In this document: positions 15,760 to 25,988 of the stretch, one piece after another | Numbering within the stretch: position 1 is the first letter of the stretch | Layout: each line of letters opens with the position of its first letter | Assembly (NCBI GenBank): GCA_958405195.1 | Contig: CATYDM010000012.1 | Coordinates: forward strand, 1 to 51,964 | Reading direction: 5' to 3' | Length of the DNA: 51,964 nucleotides | DNA from: an uncultured Collinsella sp. | GTDB taxonomy: Bacteria; Actinomycetota; Coriobacteriia; Coriobacteriales; Coriobacteriaceae | Made by a program: the position numbers and the translations under genes | Notes under the pieces: model-generated | What the model was told of the DNA's origin: nothing | The model's input: the letters and a program-made list of their open reading frames with translations, nothing else | Database searches by the model: none

Positions 15760-17178
15760 CTAGCGGTCAGCGAGCGGCTTGTACTCCAGCGGCTCGATCA
15801 CCGGACGATAGGCCGGGCGAATAATACGGTGCGCGCAGAAGAGCTCTTCCATGCGGTGCGCAGACCAGCCGGCCATGCGGGCGACGGCGAACAGCGGCGT
15901 AAAGAGCGTCTCGGGCACGCCGAGCATCTTGTAGATAAAGCCCGTGTACAGGTCGATGTTGGCACAGATGGGCTTGGTCATGCCGTGATCGCGCATCACT
16001 TGCGGGGCCAGGCGCTCGATGCGCTCGATGAGCGCGAACTCCTCGCCCAGGTCCTTCTTGGCGGCAAGCGTGCGCGCGTAACGACGGCACACCTCGGCAC
16101 GCGGGTCGCTCAGCGTGTAGACGGCGTGGCCCATACCGTAGATGAGACCCGTGCCGTCGAAGGCCTGCTTGTCGAGGATCTTGCCCAGGTAGGCTGCGAC
16201 CTCGTCCTCGTCCTCCCAATTGGAGACATGCGCGCGGATGTCCTCGTGCATGGAGACAACCTTGGCGTTGGCGCCACCGTGGCGCGGGCCCTTGAGTGAG
16301 CCGATAGCCGCGGCGTAGGCGGAATACGGGTCGGTGGCCGAGGAGGACAGCACGCGGCAGGCAAACGTGGAGTTGTTGCCGCCTCCGTGTTCGGCATGCA
16401 GCATGAGCATCACGTCGAGCAGCATGGCTTCGTCGCGGGTGAATGCCATGCCGCCGCGCAACACCTGCAGGATGGTCTCGGCGGTGGAGAGACCGGGTGT
16501 GGGGTGCGGTACATGAACCTCGGAGCCGCGGCGCTTGGCGACCGAGGCCATATGCGCGAAGGCGGCGATGCGGGGGAGACGGGCGAGCATGGAGATGGCG
16601 ACGTCGATTTCGTGCTCGGGCGTAATGGCGTCGGACTCGGCGTCGAAGGCGTAGAGCAGCAGCACGGCGCGCTGAAGCACATTCATGATGCTCGACGACA
16701 CCGTGGTCATGGGGAACTCTTTGACGTACTCATCGCTCAGGTGCCTAAAAGCGCCCAGACGTCCGCAAAAACCGTCGAGCTCCTCTTTGTTGGGCAGCGA
16801 GCCCGTGATGAGCAGGTAGGCGACCTCTTCGTAGCCATAGCGATTCTCGGCCTGGGCGTTGTTGACCAGGTCCTCGATGCTGTAGCCGCGCAGCGTAAGC
16901 TTGCCCTGGTCGGGCACGACTTTGCCGTCGACCTTGTTGTAGCCGTGCACGTCCGAGATGCGGGTAAGGCCCGCGACCACGCCCGAGCCATCGGCATTGC
17001 GCAGGCCGCGCTTGACGTTATGCTCTACGAACAGGCCCTCGTCGTACGGGGCGGTCGGCAGGCCGTGGTAGAGGTTTTCGCTTTCGGGCGAAATCTGACG
17101 GCTCGCCTCGTAATCCAGAACCAGGCGGCTCAGGTGATCGTCGAAGCGGTAGTAGATTTTCTTGGCGTCGTAGGCCAT
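15760..17178 (-). CDS. gltA: Citrate synthase
   Basis: Condenses oxaloacetate and acetyl-CoA to citrate, feeding 2-oxoglutarate and glutamate synthesis in anaerobes with an incomplete cycle. 472 residues, somewhat longer than the ~430 of E. coli. Active-site residues are visible: His 300 (GPRHGGANAKV), His 351 (YGMGHAVYT) and Asp 409 (CANIDLYTG). The N-terminal ~60 residues are an extension typical of some anaerobe enzymes. Start ATG with GGAGAGGAG upstream. Probably cotranscribed with the ACT-domain gene 77 nt upstream. Confidence 0.93.
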   Translation of the reverse strand: MAYDAKKIYYRFDDHLSRLVLDYEASRQISPESENLYHGLPTAPYDEGLFVEHNVKRGLRNADGSGVVAGLTRISDVHGYNKVDGKVVPDQGKLTLRGYSIEDLVNNAQAENRYGYEEVAYLLITGSLPNKEELDGFCGRLGAFRHLSDEYVKEFPMTTVSSSIMNVLQRAVLLLYAFDAESDAITPEHEIDVAISMLARLPRIAAFAHMASVAKRRGSEVHVPHPTPGLSTAETILQVLRGGMAFTRDEAMLLDVMLMLHAEHGGGNNSTFACRVLSSSATDPYSAYAAAIGSLKGPRHGGANAKVVSMHEDIRAHVSNWEDEDEVAAYLGKILDKQAFDGTGLIYGMGHAVYTLSDPRAEVCRRYARTLAAKKDLGEEFALIERIERLAPQVMRDHGMTKPICANIDLYTGFIYKMLGVPETLFTPLFAVARMAGWSAHRMEELFCAHRIIRPAYRPVIEPLEYKPLADR

Positions 17179-17255
17179 GCGCGCTCCTCTCCGGTCCGCT
17201 TTGGGGCCGCGCGCTTGGACGATATGACGTCAAGCTGCCCCGAGCGGCTTGTTCG

Positions 17256-17543
17256 CTACAGGCGGTACATAAAGTTAAAGACGTCCTCGCGCTGGATGGA
17301 CACGTTGACGCCCGAAAGCTCGCCGGCCTCGGCCAGGGCCTTCTGCAGCTCGGCGAAGTCGAGCTTGGACTCGGCGGTGTCGGCCAGCATGGTCATGGTG
17401 AAGATGTCCTCGATAATGGACTGCGTGATGTCGCGGATGTCGACGTTGGCCTCGCCCAGAACGCGGGTGACGCCGGCGACGATGCCGGGGCGGTTCTTGC
17501 CAAGGACGGTGATGACGATACGGGAGGACGAGATCTCGGCCAT
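17256..17543 (-). CDS. ACT-domain protein (UPF0237 type)
   Basis: 95 residues, essentially one ACT domain with a short lead-in. The opening SSRIVITVLGKNRPGIVAGV and NVDIRDITQSIIEDIFTMTM match the family of free-standing ACT proteins that probably bind amino acids and modulate a partner. No catalytic domain is attached. Start ATG at 17543 with AAAGGGTTTCCC upstream. It lies directly ahead of citrate synthase on the same strand, which suggests, but does not prove, a link to control of carbon flow into glutamate. Confidence 0.85.
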   Translation of the reverse strand: MAEISSSRIVITVLGKNRPGIVAGVTRVLGEANVDIRDITQSIIEDIFTMTMLADTAESKLDFAELQKALAEAGELSGVNVSIQREDVFNFMYRL

Positions 17544-17735
17544 GGGAAACCCTTTCGCGTGATTGCGGCGCGCGGGGGCGCTCCGCTACGGTACAGTGTT
17601 CATCATTGTACCCGTCTGGCGCCAAAAGGGGTGTGCTTACTGCGGCGTTACACGTCTGCAACATGGGCGAAGGGGCGACAGGGTGCGTGTTCGCCGCGGT
17701 TGGCCACGCCGCGTTGCGCAAAGACCGTGAACCTT

Positions 17736-17764
17736 TTGTGGGACGCGCGGCGCCGTGGTACCAT
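17736..17764 (+). promoter_or_regulatory. Predicted promoter of rpmE
   Basis: TTGTGG, a 17-bp spacer and TACCAT, placing the start near 17772 just before the leader hairpins. Confidence 0.55.
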
Positions 17765-17777
17765 AGCCGAGTTTGTT

Positions 17778-17826
17778 GTCTTGGTCGGAAACCAAGACGC
17801 CTTATGCGCTGATCGGTAACCAGCGC
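17778..17826 (+). ncRNA. Structured leader of rpmE (two hairpins), probable L31 ribosomal leader
   Basis: Hairpin 1 is GTCTTGG/CCAAGAC with loop TCGGAAA; hairpin 2 is GCGCTG/CAGCGC with loop ATCGGTAAC. The loops share a TCGGNAA core. From memory, L31 leader candidates have been described in several groups including Coriobacteria; I could not compare with the published model. It would be a site where L31 represses its own translation. Confidence 0.55.
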
Positions 17827-17848
17827 CTGACCAATAAGGAGTCCTACC

Positions 17849-18274
17849 ATGAAGCAGGGTATCCATCCCCAGTATGTCGAGTGCACGGTGACGTGCTCCT
17901 GCGGCAACACCTTCAAGACGCACGCTACCGTGTCCGAGATGAAGGTCGAGCTTTGCAACGAGTGCCACCCGTTCTACACCGGCCAGCAGAAGTTCGTCGA
18001 CACCGGTGGACGCGTCCAGCGCTTCGCCGACAAGTTCGGTGGCGCCGCTGCCGCCCAGCTCAAGAAGGCTGAGGAGGCCAAGGCTGCCAAGGCTGCCAAG
18101 GCTGCTGAGGCCGAGGCCGCTCGCAAGGCCGCCGCTGAGGCTAAGGCTGCCGAGAAGGCTAAGCGTGCTGCTAAGTTTGCCGAGGAGGCTGCCAAGCAGG
18201 CCGCCGAGGCTCCCGCAGAGGCTCCCGTCGAGGAGGCCGCTGCCGAGGCCGAGACCACCGAGGCTGCTGAGTAA
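17849..18274 (+). CDS. rpmE: Ribosomal protein L31 with ~70-residue Ala-rich tail
   Basis: Large-subunit surface protein. The first ~70 residues are the L31 domain with zinc ligands CTVTCSCGN and CNECHPFYTG (the zinc-binding C+ form), through QRFADKFG. The remaining ~70 residues are nearly all Ala, Lys and Glu (AAKAAKAAEAEAARKAAAEA region), ending in acidic Ala/Glu. The tail doubles the normal length and is predicted to be helical or disordered. ATG start with AAGGAG upstream. Single gene with its own promoter, leader and terminator. Confidence 0.94.
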   Translation: MKQGIHPQYVECTVTCSCGNTFKTHATVSEMKVELCNECHPFYTGQQKFVDTGGRVQRFADKFGGAAAAQLKKAEEAKAAKAAKAAEAEAARKAAAEAKAAEKAKRAAKFAEEAAKQAAEAPAEAPVEEAAAEAETTEAAE

Positions 18275-18310
18275 ATAGCTCGCCGCGGAATCGCTCGCAT
18301 TCATGGCATG

Positions 18311-18347
18311 AGGGCCGTGCATCCATTTGGGTGCGCGGCCCTTTTTC
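18311..18347 (+). terminator. Intrinsic terminator after rpmE
   Basis: Stem AGGGCCGTGCA/TGCGCGGCCCT followed by TTTTTC and more T residues. Confidence 0.9.
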
Positions 18348-18367
18348 TTTTTAAATTAGTGCAAACT

Positions 18368-18456
18368 AACCTGTCCCCATGGCCCCACATGGCAGAGAGG
18401 CGGCGTTTGCCCAGATAAAACCTGCCAAAATTAACCTGTCCCATTGTGGCAGGTTG
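18368..18456. repeat. AACCTGTCCC hairpin repeat, copy 1
   Basis: Two TAACCTGTCCC cores occur here. The second lies inside a hairpin with arms AACCTGCCA (18419) and TGGCAGGTT (18447). The same hairpin design recurs at 30507-30544. The 18275-18584 interval also holds the rpmE terminator and a perfect palindrome; I see no gene. Confidence 0.7.
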
Positions 18457-18474
18457 GTCGTAGTTATTACGTGG

Positions 18475-18490
18475 CGGTCGAGCTCGACCG
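18475..18490. promoter_or_regulatory. Perfect 16-bp palindrome upstream of secA
   Basis: CGGTCGAGCTCGACCG lies about 95 nt before the secA start. Its perfect symmetry fits a dimeric repressor operator, but no promoter boxes can be placed with confidence around it. Confidence 0.35.
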
Positions 18491-18584
18491 TATAGGCCGC
18501 GCCTTGTTTGGCTAAAGTAAAATCATCTGTGTTTAACTCGTCCGCAGCTGCACGGCGTGGGCGATGGCCAAAAAGGAAAACCAC

Positions 18585-21391
<2,807 letters not shown>

Positions 21392-21392
<1 letters not shown>

Positions 21393-22540
21393 TGGCTGAG
21401 GCTTTAGAGGTAACGCCCGCCGAGCTGGACGCGTTTGCGGACCGGCTCGGCGAGGTCGAGTCGTATCTCCATTTGGACGAAAAGCGCACGCGCGTGACCG
21501 AGCTCGAGGCCAAAAGTGTTGCCCCTGGCTTTTGGGATGACGCCGACGCCGCCCGTGCCACCATGGAGGAGATCGCGCGTACCAAGGAAGATATCGCTGC
21601 CGTGGACACCGCGCGCGGCGAGCTTTCCGATGCCCGCGCCGCGCTGGAGCTTGCCGAGGAGATGGGGGATGACCCCGACGCCGCCACCCTTCGCGAGGAG
21701 GCTGCAGCCACGGCTGAGCGCCTGGCCCGTGCCATCGATGAGCTTGAGCTTTCGAGCTGGTTTACCGGTGAGTTCGATCACGGCGATGCCATTGTGACCA
21801 TCAAGCCCGGACAGGGTGGTCTGGAGGCCCAGGACTGGACCTTCATGCTCTTTAAGATGTACATGAAGTACTGCCAGCGTCGCGGCTGGAAGGTCACCAT
21901 TAACGACTGTCCCGCGGCCGAGGTCATCGGCATCGACCGCGCGACCTTTACCGTCGAGGGCAAGGACGCATTTGGTATGCTGCGCGCCGAGGCCGGCGTT
22001 CACCGCTTGGTTCGCATTAGCCCCACCGACGACAAGAAGCGCCGCCAGACCACGTTTGCCGGCGTCGAGGTCATCCCCGTGCTGCCCGATGATATCGACA
22101 TCGAGATCAGTCCCGACGACATCCGCGTGGACGTGTACCACGCGAGCGGCCCGGGCGGTCAGGGCGTTAACACTACCGACTCCGCCGTGCGCGTGACGCA
22201 TTTCCCCAGCGGCATTGTGGTCACCTGCCAAAACGAGCGCAGCCAGATCCAGAACAAGGCCGCGTGCATGCAGATCCTCAAGGCTCGCCTGTACGAGATT
22301 GAGCTCGAGAAGCGTGCCGAGGCGCTCGATGAGATTCGTGGACCCAAGACCACGATCGGTTTTGGCAACCAGATTCGCAGCTACGTGCTCTACCCGTATC
22401 AGATGGTTAAGGACCTACGCACGGGCGTGGAGACCAGCAACGTCGAGGCCGTTCTCGACGATGGCGATCTGGATCCGTTTGTGATCGGCTACCATCGCTG
22501 GGCAACCGGCAACGCCGATGCGGAAGGCTCGGACGCCTAG
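21392..22540 (+). CDS. prfB: Peptide chain release factor 2
   Basis: Releases peptides at UGA and UAA. 382 residues in one uninterrupted frame, with no programmed +1 frameshift site near codon 25 as found in E. coli; other actinobacteria also lack it. The GGQ hydrolysis motif is at 255-257 (ASGPGGQGVNTTDSAVR). The stop-codon recognition tripeptide, normally SPF in RF2, reads SPT at 210-212 (VRISPTDDKKRRQTTF). Start ATG shares its A with the secA stop (TAATG) and has AGGAA upstream. Followed by a terminator. Confidence 0.94.
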
Positions 22541-22630
22541 GCACATGGTTGGCTCCGGGTCGATGCAAACACTTCGCAGGGGTGGTATTTGCTCGGTGAA
22601 TCGGTAGAATCGAATACAGCAAGAAGTTCA

Positions 22631-22658
22631 AAGCGCACTCGTTTGGGTGCGCTTTTTT
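22631..22658 (+). terminator. Intrinsic terminator after secA-prfB
   Basis: AAGCGCAC/GTGCGCTT stem with a short loop, then six T residues. The SD of the next gene follows immediately. Confidence 0.88.
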
Positions 22659-22670
22659 GAGGGAGGCAGC

Positions 22671-23561
22671 ATGGCATATCGTCTGGACATCAAGCGCATT
22701 CTTTCGCTGAACTTCTTTCACGATCTGCCCCAGATCATGTTGGGGTGTGCCTTGGCCGCCATCGCGACCGACCTGTTTTTGATTCCCAACGGTCTTGCCG
22801 CCGGTGGCGTTACGGGCCTTGCGACTATTATCCAGGCGGTCGGCGCGGCGCGAGGCGTGTCGCTTCCCGTCGGTATCCAGACCATCGTGATGAATGCCTT
22901 GCTGCTGCTGGTCGTTATGCGCGAGGGCGGCATGTTCTACGTGGTCCAGACGGCGACGGGCTTTGTGCTGCTGGGCTTCTTCACCGACCTGTTTGCTCCG
23001 TTTGTGGCGCCGCTGGCACATGCCGACCTGATGCTGCCCGCTATGTGGGGCGGCATTATCACGGGCATCGGCTACGGCATGGTGCTGCGCGCCGGTGCCA
23101 ACACTGGCGGCTCAGACACCATCGGTCAGATTATCTCGCGCAACACATCGCTGCCGGTTGGCTCGACCGTCATGGCGATCGATGTTGCCGTATGCGCGCT
23201 GTCGGCTCCGGTCTTTTCAATCGAAAACGCACTATATGCAGGCCTTTCGATGGTCATTAGCGGCTATGTGATCGATGCCGTGGTCGATGGTGGCAACAAA
23301 CGCCGTATGGTCCTCATCATCTCGGACAAGTTCCCTGATATCGCTGCCGATATCATGTATGGCCTGGGTCGTGGTTGTACCAAGTTTAAGGCGACCGGTA
23401 TGTACTCGGGCGCCGAGAAGCCGGTGATTATGGTCATCGTGAGCCGTCGAGAGCTCAATACCCTCAAGACGATCGTGCGCGAGCGCGATCCTCACGCCAT
23501 TGTGACGGTCGCTGACGTTACGGAAGCCTTCGGCGAGGGATTCAAGGACATTAGCGCGTAG
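22671..23561 (+). CDS. YitT-family membrane protein (DUF161/DUF2179)
   Basis: 296-residue integral membrane protein of unknown function. About five hydrophobic segments fill the first ~200 residues. The family segments LFLIPNGLAAGGVTGLATII and LRAGANTGGSDTIGQIISRNT are clear. The soluble C-terminal DUF2179 domain follows (KRRMVLIISDKFPDIAADIM to IVTVADVTEAFGEGFKDI). The ATG at 22671 was chosen for its GAGGGAGG SD; an upstream in-frame start at 22647 overlaps the terminator. No obvious functional partner nearby. Confidence 0.9.
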   Translation: MAYRLDIKRILSLNFFHDLPQIMLGCALAAIATDLFLIPNGLAAGGVTGLATIIQAVGAARGVSLPVGIQTIVMNALLLLVVMREGGMFYVVQTATGFVLLGFFTDLFAPFVAPLAHADLMLPAMWGGIITGIGYGMVLRAGANTGGSDTIGQIISRNTSLPVGSTVMAIDVAVCALSAPVFSIENALYAGLSMVISGYVIDAVVDGGNKRRMVLIISDKFPDIAADIMYGLGRGCTKFKATGMYSGAEKPVIMVIVSRRELNTLKTIVRERDPHAIVTVADVTEAFGEGFKDISA

Positions 23562-23768
23562 GGGCGACCGCGTTCCATCCAAAAGACGTTCACATTGATA
23601 AACCGTTTCATCAGCGGTTCTGCCTGCTAAATTGTTCAAATAATGATAAAAACTCTGGTAAAGCCATCAGTTTCCAGCATAATGAATGACGTACGTGCAT
23701 TGCGGCTGTGTTGGGATTACCTTCGGTGCCGTGCGCATTTTGTCTAATGAGGATGAAAGGAAGGCACA

Positions 23769-24599
23769 ATGAGCGACGAAGAGCTCAAAAAGGTTGCCAA
23801 CGAGGTAAGGAAGGGCATCGTCACCGGCGTGCACGCTGCCAAGTCCGGCCATCCGGGCGGTTCGCTCGGCGCTGCCGACATCATGACCTATCTGTACTTT
23901 GAGGAAATGAACGTCGACCCGGCCGACCCCCGCAAGGCCGACCGCGATCGCTTCGTGCTCTCCAAGGGCCACTGCGCGCCTGGCCTGTACGCCGTGCTCG
24001 CCGAGCGCGGGTTCTTCCCCAAGGAGGATCTCGAGACGCTGCGCCACATCGGCAGCCACCTGCAGGGTCACCCCAACATGAACGACACCCCGGGCGTCGA
24101 CATGTCCACCGGTTCGCTCGGCCAGGGCATCTCCGCCGCCGTGGGCATGGCCGTTGCCGCCAAGCACTGGGGCGATACTTACCGCACGTACGCCCTGCTG
24201 GGCGACGGCGAGAGCGAGGAGGGCCAGGTCTGGGAGGCCGCCATGTTTGCCGGCAACCAGCAGCTCGACAACCTCTGCGTGATCGTCGACCACAACGGCC
24301 TGCAGATCGACGGCCCCGTCGAGGAGGTCAACGACCCCATGCCGCTCGCCGACAAGTTCCGCGCCTTCAAGTTCCATGTGGTGGAGCTCGCCGACGGCAA
24401 CGATTTCGATCAGATCCGCGCCGCCTTTGCCGAGGCCCGCGCCACCAAGGGTCAGCCGACCGCCATTATCGCCGAGACCATGAAGGGCAAGGGCGTTTCC
24501 TTTATGGAGAACCAGGTGGGCTGGCACGGTAAGGCCCCCAACGATGAACAGTTTGAGCAGGCCATGGCAGAGCTCACGGCCGCCGGAGAGGAGCTCTAG
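23769..24599 (+). CDS. Transketolase, N-terminal (thiamine diphosphate-binding) subunit
   Basis: Two-carbon transfer between sugar phosphates in the non-oxidative pentose phosphate pathway. 276 residues, corresponding to the first half of a normal transketolase. SGHPGGSLGAADIMTYLYF and the TDP-binding GDGESEEGQVWEAAM are visible. ATG start with AAAGGAAGG upstream. The second half is encoded by the next gene after a single base, so the active enzyme is a two-subunit form, as in many anaerobes and archaea. Confidence 0.93.
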   Translation: MSDEELKKVANEVRKGIVTGVHAAKSGHPGGSLGAADIMTYLYFEEMNVDPADPRKADRDRFVLSKGHCAPGLYAVLAERGFFPKEDLETLRHIGSHLQGHPNMNDTPGVDMSTGSLGQGISAAVGMAVAAKHWGDTYRTYALLGDGESEEGQVWEAAMFAGNQQLDNLCVIVDHNGLQIDGPVEEVNDPMPLADKFRAFKFHVVELADGNDFDQIRAAFAEARATKGQPTAIIAETMKGKGVSFMENQVGWHGKAPNDEQFEQAMAELTAAGEEL

Positions 24600-24600
24600 G

Positions 24601-25542
24601 ATGGCAGACGTCAAGAAAATCGCCACGCGCGTAAGCTACGGCGAGGCCCTCGTCGAGCTCGCCAACGAGCACGATGACTTTGTGGTCCTCGACGCCGACC
24701 TGGCCGCCGCCACGCAGACCGGCAAGTTCAAGGCCGCCTGCCCCGACCGCTTTTTCGATGTAGGCATTGCCGAGAGCAACCTGATGGGTGTTGCCGCCGG
24801 TATCGCAACCACCGGTCGCGTTGCCTTCGCGAGCACCTTTGCCATGTTCGCCGCCGGCCGCGCCTTTGAGCAGGTCCGCAACTCCATCGGCTACCCGCAC
24901 CTTAACGTTAAGATCGGTGCCACGCACGCCGGCATCTCGGTGGGCGAGGACGGCGCCACGCACCAGTGCTGCGAGGATATCGCCCTCATGCGCGTTATCC
25001 CCGGCATGACCGTGATCGTTCCCGCCGACGACGTCGAGGCCCGCGCCGTGACGCGCGCCGCCTACGAGTGCGACGGCCCCGTGTACATGCGCTTCGCCCG
25101 TCTGGCCTCGCCGGTTATCAATGATCCCGAGACCTACAAGTTCGAGTTGGGCAAGGGCATCGTCATGCGCGAGGGTGCTGACGTCACCATCATCGCCTGC
25201 GGCCTGATGGTCGGCGAGGCTCTCGAGGCCGCCGAGCAGCTCGCTGCCGAGGGCATCGATGCCGAGGTCATCAACATGCACACCATCAAGCCCATCGATG
25301 CCGACCTGATCGTCAAGAGCGCCACCAAGACCGGTCACGTCGTGACCGTCGAGGAGCACTCCGTGATCGGTGGCCTGGGCAGCGCCGTTGCCGATGTCCT
25401 GTGCGAGCAGTGCCCGACGCCGCTTAAGAAGATCGGTGTCAACGATACCTTCGGCGAGTCCGGCCCGGGTGCCGAGCTCCTGCACAAGTACGGCCTGGAC
25501 GCCGCGAACATCGTGGCGACCACCAAGGAGTTCTTGGCCTAG
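24601..25542 (+). CDS. Transketolase, C-terminal (pyrimidine-binding) subunit
   Basis: 313 residues, the second half of transketolase. It contains VVLDADLAAATQTGKFKA, the pyrimidine-binding FDVGIAESNLMGVAAGIATTGRVAFASTFA, and a C-terminal domain with TVEEHSVIGGLGSAV. The ATG at 24601 follows the stop of the N-terminal subunit by one base, with GGAGAGGAG in the end of the upstream gene as SD. Stoichiometric coexpression is implied by this spacing. Terminator at 25591. Confidence 0.93.
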   Translation: MADVKKIATRVSYGEALVELANEHDDFVVLDADLAAATQTGKFKAACPDRFFDVGIAESNLMGVAAGIATTGRVAFASTFAMFAAGRAFEQVRNSIGYPHLNVKIGATHAGISVGEDGATHQCCEDIALMRVIPGMTVIVPADDVEARAVTRAAYECDGPVYMRFARLASPVINDPETYKFELGKGIVMREGADVTIIACGLMVGEALEAAEQLAAEGIDAEVINMHTIKPIDADLIVKSATKTGHVVTVEEHSVIGGLGSAVADVLCEQCPTPLKKIGVNDTFGESGPGAELLHKYGLDAANIVATTKEFLA

Positions 25543-25590
25543 GACAAGGCGAGGCAAAGTATCGCCTCAACAACCACATGCAAACCAGAA

Positions 25591-25625
25591 CAGGGGCGTC
25601 CCCAAAGAGGGCGCCCCTGTTTTTT
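25591..25625 (+). terminator. Intrinsic terminator after transketolase
   Basis: CAGGGGCG/CGCCCCTG stem, 13-nt loop, then TTTTTT. Confidence 0.9.
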
Positions 25626-25762
25626 CGGCAACAAACAAAACAGGCCCGCACCAAGCAAGGGCCTCCTCCGGGAAACGGGCCCATCCCAGCCAAGTGCAAT
25701 TCAGCCCCCAAGCATAGCGCTGCTGCAACCAAGTAAAACGCGGCGACCCCTTAGTTACCGCA

Positions 25763-25885
25763 GGCCGGACACGGGGTCACTTTCCAAATCTTTCCGCAGG
25801 ACAGAGGAGCCCCCGCCGCACGTAGTGCGCAGCGGGGGCTCCGACATGTCCGAGGACGATTTGGAAAGTAACCCTGTGTCCGGCC
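25763..25885. repeat. 123-bp fold-back element with 28-bp arms
   Basis: Left arm starts GGCCGGACACGGGGTCACTT and right arm (25858-25885) is its complement in 26 of 28 positions, both mismatches being G-T compatible. Inside are GGACA/TGTCC and a strong inner hairpin GGAGCCCCCGC/GCGGGGGCTCC. No ORF is carried. The interval 25543-25988 holds this, the transketolase terminator and about 100 nt before ftsE; no gene seen. Confidence 0.85.
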
Positions 25886-25988
25886 GGAGGGACCCAAACA
25901 CGGCCATGCTTCTTATGTGCAGCAAAGCTAATGCTGCTAAAATACTAAGCGCTCATGTAGTTTAAACGCACGACGATAAGGAGCACCA

